Assembly (NCBI RefSeq): GCF_001078595.1
Contig: NZ_LFTY01000002.1
Location: 143,377-207,376, forward strand
Direction of reading: 5' to 3'
Source of the DNA: Candidatus Rhodobacter oscarellae
Lineage (GTDB): Bacteria; Pseudomonadota; Alphaproteobacteria; Rhodobacterales; Rhodobacteraceae
Length of the DNA: 64,000 nt
Below are positions 35,432-44,660 of the stretch, one piece after another; the stretch's first letter is position 1; every line of letters begins with the position of its first letter. A program made the translations under genes and the position numbers. Under the pieces are notes generated by a model that made no database searches, was not told the origin of the DNA, and saw only the letters and a list, made by a program, of their open reading frames with translations.

Positions 35432-37011
35432 CCGCTGATATGAACACGCCCATTGCCATGATCGAAGGCGCCACCCGCGTGGATATGCCGGCGGATCCAC
35501 CCGCCGACCCGGCGGGTGCTGCCGAGGTTCTGGACGAGATTTACGGCTCATTTTGGATCGAGGACACCGAATTCGCCATTCCGGCGGATTCCCTGCAAGA
35601 GGTGGTGAACCAACCCGACGCGGTATCCGCTGTCCCCCTGGCGCCAGACCACCTGTTGGGATTGTTCGACCTGCGCGGCGACATCATCCCGATTGTAGAT
35701 CTGCGAAGGTTCCTTGGCTTTCCAGAGGTCAATTCAACAGAGATCCGCAAGGTCGCGATCATCAGCAATGGCGATCTGAGCATTGGCCTGATGTTTGACG
35801 CCACCGGCGAGCTGCTCCACAAAAAGGACGCCGTGCACACCGATTTCCGCAAGATCGAACGAGAGCGCAAAGACGTTGTCGTCGAGGGGGTGCTGCGCTT
35901 TGACGACGGCAAGAGGATCGTGCAGATCATCGACCCGCATGAGATACTTTGCCTCGAGAAAGTGCCACGGGCGCCGGCGGTTAAGGACACGGCGTCAGCC
36001 CGAAACATGCTCGGCACCAGACGGAACTGTATCTCCTTCCAACTCGGGCACACGTGCTTTGCGCTTGACCTGCGTCACGTCCAAGAAATCACCGAGATGA
36101 TGGAGATTGACCAATCCCATTTTGCGCATGGGGCGGTGCTTGGTACCGCCAACCTGCGCGGCACGGTATTGCCTGTGGTTGATTTTCGCGGACATGTGGG
36201 CGGCGAGTCATCCAGTAATCTTAACCTCAAGAAACTTGTTGGTCGCAAGATTATCATATTGAACTCGCCCAACGGACCGATTGGGTTCATGGTCTACTCG
36301 ATCGACAGCATCATACCCTATTACGAGCGGGATATTGTGGCATTCGCGAAGGTAGCGCTCCCGCGGAATGACATCGTCGGTGGCTGCATCGTCGATGATG
36401 AGGCCGGCCTGGTGTTGATGATCGACCCCGACAAGCTGGTGAACAATGACAGCATTGCCAGAACCGCCAAGGCATGCCGCCAGATCTACGTCGTGGATCA
36501 CAAGAGCGAGAAGGAGTCGACGCGCCAGGTAAACGTCCAGCGCAAGACATTCATCGTTGTCAGTATCGGTTCCGCCTTCGCCGTTGACATGACCTGCGTG
36601 AGCGAGGTCATCAACCGACCGGAGAAACTGCTTGCCCCGCCCTATCGGCTGCCCTTCGTCGAAGGGATCATCAAGCTGCGCGGCGAGCTGATAACGCTTA
36701 TCAACCCCAGGCTGCTATATGGCATGGAGCCCGTCACAAGCGGCGAAGAGAAGATCCTAATCTTCACACATAAAGGAACAAAATACGCGATCTTGGTGGA
36801 CTCGATCGACGAGATCATGATGACGAACGACCAGCAACTTATGAACTCGCCAAAAATTGGCGACGGCAGCTCCGGTCAGGAGATCTCGCGGGATATGGAG
36901 GGCTGCCTCAGCCTCGGCGACAGCGATGATGCCGACATCATAATGGTATTGGATCCGTCGGCATTGGTCGCACGGAGCTTGGCAAAGGCGCAGGCGGCCA
37001 CTTTGACCTAA
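35428..37011 (+). CDS. Protein with three CheW-like domains
   Basis: A 527-residue soluble protein built of three consecutive CheW domains at about 38-180, 195-335 and 365-520. Each has a GlyLeuPheAspLeuArgGly-type motif (LLGLFDLRGDIIPIVDLRRF, VLGTANLRGTVLPVVDF, VEGIIKLRGELITLINPRLL). CheW couples receptors to CheA; fused copies could crosslink arrays or substitute for separate adaptors. An N-terminal Pro/Ala/Asp-rich segment of about 35 residues precedes domain 1. It overlaps cheD by 4 nt and closes the set. No CheA, CheB or CheY follows. Confidence 0.9.
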   Translation: MTADMNTPIAMIEGATRVDMPADPPADPAGAAEVLDEIYGSFWIEDTEFAIPADSLQEVVNQPDAVSAVPLAPDHLLGLFDLRGDIIPIVDLRRFLGFPEVNSTEIRKVAIISNGDLSIGLMFDATGELLHKKDAVHTDFRKIERERKDVVVEGVLRFDDGKRIVQIIDPHEILCLEKVPRAPAVKDTASARNMLGTRRNCISFQLGHTCFALDLRHVQEITEMMEIDQSHFAHGAVLGTANLRGTVLPVVDFRGHVGGESSSNLNLKKLVGRKIIILNSPNGPIGFMVYSIDSIIPYYERDIVAFAKVALPRNDIVGGCIVDDEAGLVLMIDPDKLVNNDSIARTAKACRQIYVVDHKSEKESTRQVNVQRKTFIVVSIGSAFAVDMTCVSEVINRPEKLLAPPYRLPFVEGIIKLRGELITLINPRLLYGMEPVTSGEEKILIFTHKGTKYAILVDSIDEIMMTNDQQLMNSPKIGDGSSGQEISRDMEGCLSLGDSDDADIIMVLDPSALVARSLAKAQAATLT

Positions 37012-37337
37012 GGCGCGATCTTAGTCCTTTGCTGGCGGCCCCGCGGATGGCGCGCTTGGGGGGCAGTCTTCTATTGCCGTCCTGAAGCTGCAAAAGAGAT
37101 TGCAGTGTCAGGAACTCGACCGGATCGGAATTTGCTCTTCGGAGAAACTCCATAAGAGACCTCTCCAGATCTTCGATCTCAGCGTCGCAAGCTGAATGTC
37201 CGTCAGTTCAAGTCGCGTGCGTTACATCTCAGCCCAGCGGATTACCAGACGAAACCGATGTGCCAAGCCATAATAACCTTGAGGTCCCCGCAGACATTGC
37301 CCAGTTCCTAGATTTGCGCCCGCGTGGCGACACGGCG
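37012..37337. other. Non-coding gap with a possible coding remnant
   Basis: On the minus strand at about 37015-37190 there is a short open stretch with a plausible helical composition (AEIEDLERSLMEFLRRANSD, then DPVEFLTLQSLLQLQDGNRR), but it has no good start upstream and runs into the triple-CheW gene. It may be a fragment of a lost gene. Nothing else is seen. Confidence 0.35.
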
Positions 37338-37457
37338 TCAGACCAATGCGCCCTCCGGCGTGATCCGCGACGTGCCACCCAGATAGGGATGCAGGCATTG
37401 CGGCAGGGTGACCCCGCCCGCCGCCGTCTGCCCGTTCTCTCGCGCCGCGTTCAGGCC
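37338..37457 (-). pseudogene. Displaced serS 3'-end copy A
   Basis: On the minus strand this 120-bp piece encodes a SerS C-terminus in an intact frame ending in [23 protein letters not shown], then GGTSRITPEGALV and stop. The intact SerS at 39104 ends [13 protein letters not shown] with the same preceding residues apart from one. The match stops upstream at about codon -40. It shares its last two residues and flanking bases with copy B, not with the functional serS, so A and B come from a different allele. Confidence 0.8.
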
Positions 37458-37556
37458 ATGATCAACCGCGTTCCGAAAGATGAAGGCCCGAACGAAACTC
37501 CTGCCACAGTTGCATTAGGAGGAAGTTACGAATCAACTTTTAACTGACAGAGCGCA

Positions 37557-37952
37557 TCAGAGTGGAAAATCACCTTCAGCGAAGGTAATTTTGCCATTAA
37601 GGCTGAAAACGGAAGAATAAGTTACACTGTTAGGACCCGTTCTTTCAAAGTTCACGCCGGAACCCGCACCATGAACAGTACCATCGCGACACGTCGCCTG
37701 AAATACTCTTTGACCATCCACGTCGCTCTCGCCAAAAGAAGCCAAGATCGCGCGTTCGCAACTAAATGACGCCATTTTGCGGGCATTTGCTGTTGTGAAG
37801 CTCGCAGGATCATATCTACCCAGAATTGTGGCGCCATCGGAAAGAACGTCAGTCACCACTCGATTTGAAGCCACTGGGCTGTTCGCCGATGGACCTGCTG
37901 CACAAGCAGTCAAAACAACTAAAAGTGGAAAACCCAGATACGTGTTTTTCAT
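37557..37952 (-). CDS. Small lipoprotein, unknown function
   Basis: A 131-residue protein with a lipoprotein signal (lipobox L14-T-A-C17). The mature part has two further cysteines (SFSCERAI and FQATCRDG) likely to form a disulfide. The coding region is clearly more AT-rich than its neighbours. It lies between the two displaced serS ends, which suggests it is cargo of an inserted segment. No family recognised. Confidence 0.7.
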   Translation of the reverse strand: MKNTYLGFPLLVVLTACAAGPSANSPVASNRVVTDVLSDGATILGRYDPASFTTANARKMASFSCERAILASFGESDVDGQRVFQATCRDGTVHGAGSGVNFERTGPNSVTYSSVFSLNGKITFAEGDFPL

Positions 37953-38275
37953 TCCTAATGGCCCTTCATTCTTGTTTAAATCAGCAGATGCTGAACAAAA
38001 AGACTGCTAACATCGAATACAACGATTCACAAGTAAATGATGGCACTCGCTGGCTAGGCGCGAGTTTCTATTTAGCCCGCTCGTTTCAACCCAGCCTTGC
38101 AAAAATAAAACCCTTTCTGCGATAATCTCGGTTTGATATGTGGCACGCGTTCGTGTTTTGGTTGTGGTGCCGCACCTCAAAAACCGGTCATCCGGGCAGG
38201 GAGCAGCATCGGTGAAGATGGGCCCAACGCGGACACTGCCCAGCCCTTGGATACGCGCTTGCCCTCGGCTTGGCG
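37953..38275. other. Non-coding gap
   Basis: 323 bp, AT-rich in its left half (37953-38130) like the lipoprotein gene. No credible coding frame, hairpin terminator or RNA gene is visible. Confidence 0.5.
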
Positions 38276-38427
38276 TCAGACCAATGCGCCCTCCGGCGTG
38301 ATCCGCGACGTGCCACCCAGACAGGAATGCAGGCATTGCGGCAGGGTGACCCCGCCCATCGCTGTCTGCCCGTTCTCTCGCGCGCCGCGTTCAGGTACTC
38401 TCCCCGGCGCGCCCCGACCCGTTCAAC
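38276..38427 (-). pseudogene. Displaced serS 3'-end copy B, degraded
   Basis: On the minus strand it encodes [20 protein letters not shown] followed by GGTSRITPEGALV and TGA at 38276-38278, then upstream it is scrambled: LNGSG of SerS is followed by a frameshift and stop. It retains an upstream block (GGGTCGGGG near 38413) homologous to serS 39238-39250, so it covers about 150 bp of the gene end with an internal deletion. It ends 11 bp from the stop of the PhyH gene. Confidence 0.75.
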
Positions 38428-38438
38428 TCAGGTAGTAA

Positions 38439-39098
38439 CTAACACCAGGCCAGCGGGTCCGGTAAGTCTCTGTCAGCGTAGTCAATGCGCACGACTTGCC
38501 GCGTCTCGGCGCATTGTGCCGGGCGCGATCTGTGCGGTGTGAGCATCGATAGGATCAACATGTCCCCCGCCGCGGCAGTGGTCAATTCTCGGGATCCGCG
38601 CTCCACCGCTGCGCCCATCTGGTGCGATGCGATGATCGAACTATGGTGCCCAAGCGCGATCTCCATCGCGCCGTTCAGCTCCGTGCTCGGGTCCAGATGC
38701 AGGCGCACAAAGAGCATCCGCGAGAGGATCTCGAAGGGTGGCTCGCAGTGCCAAATCCCGTCCTTGCGGGTCCAATTCTTGAAGCCTGGCAGGTCATGGC
38801 GATCCTGCACCGCGATCACCCGGTCTTGGTGCCAGGGCAGCGTCCAGTTCGTGCGCTCTGATTTGTTGAAGCACAGGACCCGCACGGGCTTCATCCCGGG
38901 CCAGCCTTGCCGCACCGCCCGGTTCACGCCCTGCGCTTCCAACGCTTCGAACAACGGATGGCCCCGCGCAACTCTCTGCCCAGGGCCGGGGTTCTCGGGC
39001 AAGCCCCGACGCAGTGCCTCCACCGCATCTGTGCCAATGGCCTGCCGCAGCCAGAGCCGCCCGGTGCGCTCGAACTCCGTCGCGAGCGTGGACGCCAC
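38439..39098 (-). CDS. Phytanoyl-CoA dioxygenase (PhyH)-family protein
   Basis: A 219-residue Fe(II)/2-oxoglutarate-dependent oxygenase. The iron facial triad is H90-x-D92 (LPWHQDRV) and H189 (LTPHRS); R200 probably binds 2-oxoglutarate. Substrate unknown; bacterial members hydroxylate small metabolites. The GTG start at 39098 is 5 bp after the serS stop on the same strand, so it is probably cotranscribed with serS. It separates the functional serS end from displaced copy B. Confidence 0.82.
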   Translation of the reverse strand: MASTLATEFERTGRLWLRQAIGTDAVEALRRGLPENPGPGQRVARGHPLFEALEAQGVNRAVRQGWPGMKPVRVLCFNKSERTNWTLPWHQDRVIAVQDRHDLPGFKNWTRKDGIWHCEPPFEILSRMLFVRLHLDPSTELNGAMEIALGHHSSIIASHQMGAAVERGSRELTTAAAGDMLILSMLTPHRSRPAQCAETRQVVRIDYADRDLPDPLAWC

Positions 39099-39103
39099 TC
39101 AGG

Positions 39104-40393
39104 CTACTCCAGCACGCCCTCGGGCGTGATCCGCGACTTGCCGCCCAGATAGGGATGCAGGCATTGCGGCAGGGTGACCCCGCCCTCCGCGGTCTGCCCG
39201 TTCTCCAGCACCGCGATCAGGCAGCGCCCCACGGCCAGCCCCGACCCGTTCAGCGTGTGCACGAACTCGGGCTTGCCGCCGCCCTCGGGCCGGAACCGCG
39301 CGTTCATGCGCCGCGCCTGGAAGTCGCCGCAGACCGACACCGACGAGATCTCGCGATAGGTGTCCTGTCCGGGCAGCCAAACCTCGATGTCGTGGGTCTT
39401 GCGCGCGCCAAAGCCCATATCGCCGGTGCACAGCACCACGGTGCGATAGGGCAGGCCCAGCCGCTCCAGGATGCCCTCGGCGCAGCGGGTCATCCGCTCA
39501 TGCTCCTCCATAGAAGCGTCAGGGTGCGTGACCGAGACCATCTCGACCTTCTCGAACTGGTGCTGGCGCAGCATGCCGGCGGTGTCGCGCCCGGCGCTGC
39601 CCGCCTCCGAGCGGAAGCACTGCGAATGCGCGGTCATGCGCCGGGGCAGGGCGCTGGCGTCGACGATCTCCTCGCGCGCGGTGTTGGTCAGGGTGACCTC
39701 CGAGGTGGGGATCAGCCACCAGCCGTTCGTGGTCTGATAGCTGTCCTCGGCGAACTTCGGCAGCTGGTTGGTGCCGTACATGCACTCCTCGCGCACCAGC
39801 ACGGGGGCGATCACCTCGGTCAGCCCGTTCTCCTCGGTGTGCACGTCCAGCATGAACTGCGCCAGCGCCCGGTGCAGCCGCGCCATGGCGCCGGTCATCA
39901 CCACAAAGCGCGACCCGCTCAGCTTGGCGGCGGTCTCGAAATCCAGGCCCTGCGCGCAGGGCAGCTCGTAATGCTCCTTGGGTGCAAAGCCGAACTCCGG
40001 CACCTCGCCCCAGCGCCGGATCTCGCGGTTATCCGCCTCGTCCGCGCCGTCGGGCACGTCCTCATGCGGCAGGTTGGGCAGACCCAAAAGCAGGTCGCGC
40101 AGCGCGGCGTCCAGCGCCTTGGCCTCCTCCTCCAGGCGCGCGATCTCGTCCTTCTTCTCGCCCACCAGGGCGCGCAGGCGCTCGAACTCGGCCTCGTCGC
40201 CCTTGGCCTTGGCAGCACCCACCTGCTTGGAGGCGGCGTTGCGCTCGGCCTGCGCGGCCTCGGCGGCAGAGATCGCCTCGCGCCGCTTGCCGTCCACGGC
40301 CAGGACCTCCGACGACGCGCCCGAGACCCCAAGCCGCGCCAGAGCGGCGTCAAAAGCAGCGGGGTTGTCGCGGATCATGCGGATGTCGTGCAT
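39104..40393 (-). CDS. serS: Seryl-tRNA synthetase
   Basis: A 429-residue class II synthetase. The N-terminal coiled-coil arm spans about 30-100 (rich in Glu/Ala/Arg, [20 protein letters not shown]). Class II motifs: motif 2 [20 protein letters not shown] and motif 3 near the C-terminus ([19 protein letters not shown]), plus the serine-site TSEVTLTN. It charges tRNA-Ser in the cytoplasm and also supplies Ser-tRNA for selenocysteine where used. The 3' end has been copied twice downstream. Confidence 0.97.
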   Translation of the reverse strand: MHDIRMIRDNPAAFDAALARLGVSGASSEVLAVDGKRREAISAAEAAQAERNAASKQVGAAKAKGDEAEFERLRALVGEKKDEIARLEEEAKALDAALRDLLLGLPNLPHEDVPDGADEADNREIRRWGEVPEFGFAPKEHYELPCAQGLDFETAAKLSGSRFVVMTGAMARLHRALAQFMLDVHTEENGLTEVIAPVLVREECMYGTNQLPKFAEDSYQTTNGWWLIPTSEVTLTNTAREEIVDASALPRRMTAHSQCFRSEAGSAGRDTAGMLRQHQFEKVEMVSVTHPDASMEEHERMTRCAEGILERLGLPYRTVVLCTGDMGFGARKTHDIEVWLPGQDTYREISSVSVCGDFQARRMNARFRPEGGGKPEFVHTLNGSGLAVGRCLIAVLENGQTAEGGVTLPQCLHPYLGGKSRITPEGVLE

Positions 40394-40479
40394 CGTCTTG
40401 GCCTCCTAGAATACGGTAGCCGTCGCATAATCCGGTTAACCAAGGATGACAACGCGCGATCTAACCGCGACGCCCGTAG

Positions 40480-40497
40480 GGCGGGACTTGTCCCGCC
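40480..40497. terminator. Hairpin between the pentapeptide-repeat gene and serS
   Basis: GGCGGGAC (40480-40487) and GTCCCGCC (40490-40497) form an 8-bp stem with a 2-nt loop. It is 14 bp beyond the stop of the upstream minus-strand gene, so it may terminate it, but there is no U-tract. The GTAGGGCGGGA core also matches a type of dispersed intergenic hairpin. Confidence 0.45.
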
Positions 40498-40510
40498 GCC
40501 GCCCTTAAGA

Positions 40511-42415
40511 TTACGGCGCGTAGCCCTGCGCCTTTTGCCAGGCGCGCCAGGCGGGCAGGAACTCGGTTATGTAATTCGCATCCGTATCCAGCCAATGCGC
40601 CGGATAACCCGTCACATCAAAATAGTGCGGTCCCTCGAATTTCATCCCTGCGGGCAAAATCACCGAGCGATCACCAAACATCGCGTTCACTTGATCTTGA
40701 CTAAGGTTTACCCTCTCATAGTTCCCCCATTTCATCGCTGCATACTGGACGGCTGCACCGGTGAAATCTGTGTCTTCACTAAATTTGGCCGTTACGAGGA
40801 TTGCCCCTTCCATCCGCGCCAATGTGAGGATTGCCCTTTCCATCCGCGCCCCAAAGAGGATTGCCCCTTCCATCCGCGCCGCTGTGAGGTCTGCCCCTTC
40901 CATCCGCGCCCCTGAGAGGTCTGCCCCTTCCATCCGCGCCAATGTGAGGTTTGCCCCTTCCATCCGCGCGCCCCAAAGGTTTGCCCCTACCATCCGCGCG
41001 TTTGAGAGGATTGCCTCTTCCATCCGCGCGCTTGAGAGGATTGCCCTTTCCATCCGCGCGCGTGAGAGGATTGCCCTTTCCATCCGCGCCTCTCGGAGGT
41101 TTGCCCCTTCCATCCGCGCCGCTGAGAGGTCTGCCCCTTCCATCCGCGCAAATGAGAGGTCTGCCCCTTCCATCCGCGCGCTTGAGAGGTTTGCGTTGCG
41201 CAAGTCTCTTCGGCGCAGGTCGGTATCTGGCAGGGCTTGAACCTGTAACCGTCGTTGGGTTTCCCAATCTTGGGTAAAATCCGCCGCCTGATCCGCAAAG
41301 ATCTGTGCGCAGTGCTTTGGACTTTCTTTATCCATGGCGCGCTGGCACCAAGCCGCGCGACGTGAGGCCAAAACCTCTTTGCCAAGGTCCGAGGGCTCTT
41401 CGCCGGCGTCTGGTTTCGCCCCGCAGATCGGCAGCGGCACGGCGCGGGATTTGCACCAATCTCGGCGATAAGCCTCCCGGGCGCTTTGGTAGTCTAGCCA
41501 GTCCTCAGGTAATCCGACCAGATCGACATCTTGCAAATCTGTCGGGTAGAGCAGGCTCTTGCCCTTTTTGTTGGTATAGATGACACCGGACCAGCTTCTC
41601 GCTTTCAGTGTCTCGTCAAAATCATCTTTATTCTCGACGCATTGATCTGGTTCGTCAGAGCAGCGGGAGCTCTGCCCCTCACGCAGGCCCGAATAGCCCG
41701 CCAAGACGCGTTCATAGTGGTCCACCGTGTTCTCGGTCTTGATAAAGCCCCACCAACCGACCGCGGCGGCGATCAAAACAAACAAGGTTTGCGCCCAGAG
41801 CGAATGCGTCAGGCCATTGACCGTGCCCCCGATCATCATTCGCCGCATATGGCGAAAGCTGACAAACCCAACGGTCCAGGTGAACAGCAACGGCACGCCG
41901 CAGCCGATAAGTGTCAAAAGCTCGTTATGGGCGGGCCAAGAAAACCACCAGACAAACCCCAGCACCACAGGCACGGCGGCAAAGACCAGCACCAAGGTCA
42001 GCGCGGCGGTGATCCCCCGCATCGGGCGCGCGCGCAGCGCCTTGTCGCGGCGAAAGGCCAGGGCCATGTCGGCGATAAAGCTGGCGGCGATCGCCTCGGA
42101 CAGCTCCTTGCCCGTGGCAAAGGCCGGGGCGCGGTTCGGGGCCAGCGCGTCCCAGAGCTTCATCAGGTGGAAATGCAGGTTGGCGTAGAGCGCGGCGGTT
42201 AGCAGCGGGGCGAGCACGAAGAACAGATAGGTCGGGATCGAGACGCCGATCAGCGGCAGGTCGGTCTGGCGGCCCGGCACGAAAAAATCCGCGTCCTTCA
42301 CCCCGATCAGCGTCACGCCCACGAAGGCGGTGAAGGTCAGCAGGCTCAGCCAGCCGCCGCGCGCGGCACGGGTCAGTTGGTTGATCCGCTCGATGGTCTG
42401 GGCGTGGTCGCTCAT
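40511..42415 (-). CDS. Membrane protein with pentapeptide-type repeat domain
   Basis: A 634-residue protein. About five membrane helices lie in the first 240 residues. A soluble middle region with several cysteines follows (CSDEPDQC, DWCKSRAVPLPICG, WCQRA, HCAQ), then about 14 decapeptide units of the form A-[DNI]-L-[ST]-x-A-R-M-E-x, that is two pentapeptide repeats each, predicted to make a right-handed quadrilateral beta-helix, then a C-terminal domain. The ATG at 42415 follows GGATGACC; the frame continues upstream but without support. Function unknown; such membrane-linked repeat proteins are common in Rhodobacteraceae. Confidence 0.82.
   Translation of the reverse strand: MSDHAQTIERINQLTRAARGGWLSLLTFTAFVGVTLIGVKDADFFVPGRQTDLPLIGVSIPTYLFFVLAPLLTAALYANLHFHLMKLWDALAPNRAPAFATGKELSEAIAASFIADMALAFRRDKALRARPMRGITAALTLVLVFAAVPVVLGFVWWFSWPAHNELLTLIGCGVPLLFTWTVGFVSFRHMRRMMIGGTVNGLTHSLWAQTLFVLIAAAVGWWGFIKTENTVDHYERVLAGYSGLREGQSSRCSDEPDQCVENKDDFDETLKARSWSGVIYTNKKGKSLLYPTDLQDVDLVGLPEDWLDYQSAREAYRRDWCKSRAVPLPICGAKPDAGEEPSDLGKEVLASRRAAWCQRAMDKESPKHCAQIFADQAADFTQDWETQRRLQVQALPDTDLRRRDLRNANLSSARMEGADLSFARMEGADLSAARMEGANLREARMERAILSRARMERAILSSARMEEAILSNARMVGANLWGARMEGANLTLARMEGADLSGARMEGADLTAARMEGAILFGARMERAILTLARMEGAILVTAKFSEDTDFTGAAVQYAAMKWGNYERVNLSQDQVNAMFGDRSVILPAGMKFEGPHYFDVTGYPAHWLDTDANYITEFLPAWRAWQKAQGYAP
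40795..41195 (-). repeat. 30-bp-period minisatellite inside the pentapeptide-repeat gene
   Basis: CCATCCGCGC recurs every 30 bp about 13 times (for example at 40811, 40841, 40871, 40901 and 40931), with the spacer mostly CCTTC upstream and TGAGAGG downstream. Each unit encodes ten residues, so gain or loss of a unit keeps the frame. Confidence 0.88.
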
Positions 42416-42649
42416 CACTTGGTCATCCGAAAACAACCCCAGATTGCCCGATCCGGGGGGCTTCGGCAAGCCGGGGCGGTGCCATACACTTGCCCGACAA
42501 AAGTCCGACGATTTGCCGACGCTTTGCAGACGTCGGATTCTCGCCCCGACTCGTCTTGCGTCCCCCCCTTGCACACCCTAGGGTGCGCGCCAATCTAAAG
42601 GGGGGGCAAGCGCGTCTGACGGGGCCCCCTGACAACGAAGGACCGACTA

Positions 42650-42964
42650 ATGTTTGCAACCCCCGCCTATGCCCAGGCCGCCGGAGCCGGTGGCGGCGCC
42701 GGCATCCTCATCCCCATGGTTCTGGTCTTCGCGATCATGTACCTCTTCATGATCCGGCCCCAGCAAAAGAAGATCAAAGAGCACCAGGCCATGGTCCAGG
42801 CGCTGCGCCGCGGCGACCAGGTGGTCACCCAGGGCGGGCTGATCGGCAAGGTCGTAAAAGTCAAGGACGACAACGAGTTAGAGGTCGAGCTGGCCGAGGG
42901 CGTGAAGGTCCGCGTGGTGCAGACCACCATCGCCCAGGTGCTCAGCAAGACCGAACCCGCTTAG
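42650..42964 (+). CDS. yajC: Preprotein translocase accessory subunit YajC
   Basis: A 104-residue single-span inner-membrane protein (helix about 16-38, followed by RPQQKKIKEHQ) that associates with SecDF. GAAGGA lies 8 nt before the ATG. It is the first gene of a six- or seven-gene plus-strand operon ending with ccmB. Confidence 0.95.
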   Translation: MFATPAYAQAAGAGGGAGILIPMVLVFAIMYLFMIRPQQKKIKEHQAMVQALRRGDQVVTQGGLIGKVVKVKDDNELEVELAEGVKVRVVQTTIAQVLSKTEPA

Positions 42965-42976
42965 GAGTAAGCCCGC

Positions 42977-44650
42977 GTGCTTCAGATCCCCCTATGGCGG
43001 CGCGTTCTCATCTGGCTTCTGGTCGCGATGGGGCTGTGGTTCGCCATGCCGAACCTCAACTACACCACCGTGGAGCGCCATAACGACGCGCTGGCCGATA
43101 TCGAGCTGCTGCCGGAAGGCGCTGATATCCCTGCGGAATTGGCCGCGGCGCGGGACGCCTGGCCGGGCTTTCTGCCCGCGACCTTGGTCAATCTCGGGCT
43201 CGACCTGCGCGGTGGCGCGCATCTTCTGGCCGAGGTGCAGGTGGGGGACGTCTACGAGCGCACGCTGGACGGGCTTTGGCCCAGCGTGCGCGACGCGCTG
43301 CGCGAGATCCGCGACCAGGTGGGCAGCATCCGCCGCCAGGACGGCAAACTGGACGTGCTGCGGGTGCGCATCAGCGAGCCCGCGGGCATGAGCGCCGCGC
43401 TGCAGGCCGTGCGTGCGCTGTCGCAGCCCGTGGTCACCCTGACCGGGGTGGGCGCGCAGACCCTGGATGTCTCCTCGGACGGCAACGACATCCTGATCAC
43501 CCTATCCGACGCCGAGCGCGACGCCATCGCCGAGCGCACCTTGCTGCAAAGCCTAGAGATCGTGCGCCGCCGGATCGACGAGGTCGGCACGCGCGAGCCC
43601 ACCATCCAGCGCCAGGGCGCCGACCGGATCCTGATCCAGGTGCCCGGCATTGGCAGCGCCGAGGAGCTCAAGCGCCTCATCGGCACCACCGCGCGGCTGA
43701 CGTTTCACAGCGTGGTCTCGGTCACCGGCAACGGCGACCAGAGCCCCGGCGCGCGCAACGTGATTTACCCCTCGCTGGACGATGACGGGCAGTTCTATAT
43801 CCTGGAAAAAACCCCCGTGGTCACCGGCGAGAACCTGACCAACGCGCAGCCCGCGTTTGACCAGAACGGGCGCCCCGCGGTGAACTTTCAGTTCAACCCA
43901 ACCGGCGGCCGCATCTTTGGGCAATACACGGCTGAGAATATCGGCAACCCCTTTGCCATCGTGCTGGACGAAGAGGTGATCACCGCGCCGACGATCCAAA
44001 GCCATATCCCGGGCGGGTCCGGCATCATCACGGGCAACTTCTCGGTGGAAAGCTCCACCGAGCTGGCGGTGCTTCTGCGCGCCGGCGCGCTGCCCGCCGA
44101 GATGGTGTTCCTTGAGGAACGGACCATCGGGCCCGAGCTTGGCGCTGACAGCATCGAGGCCGGGCGGATCGCCTGCTTGGTGGCCTTTGCGGCGGTGCTT
44201 ATCTTCATGGCGGCGAGCTATGGCTGGTTCGGCCTGCTGGCCAATGTGGCGCTGATCCTGAATGTGGGCATGATCTTTGGCCTGCTGAGCGCCATCGGCG
44301 CCACGCTGACCCTGCCGGGGATCGCCGGGATCGTGCTGACCATCGGCATGGCGGTGGACGCCAATGTGCTGGTGTTCGAGCGCATTCGAGAGGAGCTGAA
44401 GACCGCCAAGGGGCCAAGCCGCGCCATCGAGCTGGGCTATGAGAAGGCGCTGAGCGCGATCATCGACGCCAATATCACCACCATCATTGCCGCGATCATC
44501 CTGTGGGTCATGGGCTCTGGCCCGGTGCGCGGTTTCGCGATCACGCTGGGCTTTGGCATCATCACATCCGTCTTCACCGCGATCTTCGTGACGCGGCTGC
44601 TGATCGTGATGTGGTACGAACGGCGCCGACCGAAAACGATCAACGTGTGA
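42977..44650 (+). CDS. secD: Protein translocase subunit SecD
   Basis: A 557-residue RND-family subunit that uses the proton gradient to complete export. One N-terminal helix (9-25) is followed by the periplasmic P1 domain (LGLDLRGGAHLLAEV at about 71-85), then five helices with GLNYG-type motif variants (TLPGIAGIVLTIGMAVDANVLVFERIREEL). GTG start 12 bp after yajC. Confidence 0.97.
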   Translation: MLQIPLWRRVLIWLLVAMGLWFAMPNLNYTTVERHNDALADIELLPEGADIPAELAAARDAWPGFLPATLVNLGLDLRGGAHLLAEVQVGDVYERTLDGLWPSVRDALREIRDQVGSIRRQDGKLDVLRVRISEPAGMSAALQAVRALSQPVVTLTGVGAQTLDVSSDGNDILITLSDAERDAIAERTLLQSLEIVRRRIDEVGTREPTIQRQGADRILIQVPGIGSAEELKRLIGTTARLTFHSVVSVTGNGDQSPGARNVIYPSLDDDGQFYILEKTPVVTGENLTNAQPAFDQNGRPAVNFQFNPTGGRIFGQYTAENIGNPFAIVLDEEVITAPTIQSHIPGGSGIITGNFSVESSTELAVLLRAGALPAEMVFLEERTIGPELGADSIEAGRIACLVAFAAVLIFMAASYGWFGLLANVALILNVGMIFGLLSAIGATLTLPGIAGIVLTIGMAVDANVLVFERIREELKTAKGPSRAIELGYEKALSAIIDANITTIIAAIILWVMGSGPVRGFAITLGFGIITSVFTAIFVTRLLIVMWYERRRPKTINV

Positions 44651-44660
44651 GGAACGAGGC

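Noticed and set aside
37015..37190. Short minus-strand open stretch with helical composition after the triple-CheW gene
   Set aside because: No good start, overlap with the convergent gene and no family; kept only as a possible remnant.
40795..41195. Regular 30-bp repeats considered as a CRISPR array
   Set aside because: The period has no unique spacers; the repeats are an in-frame part of a membrane protein gene and encode pentapeptide-type units.
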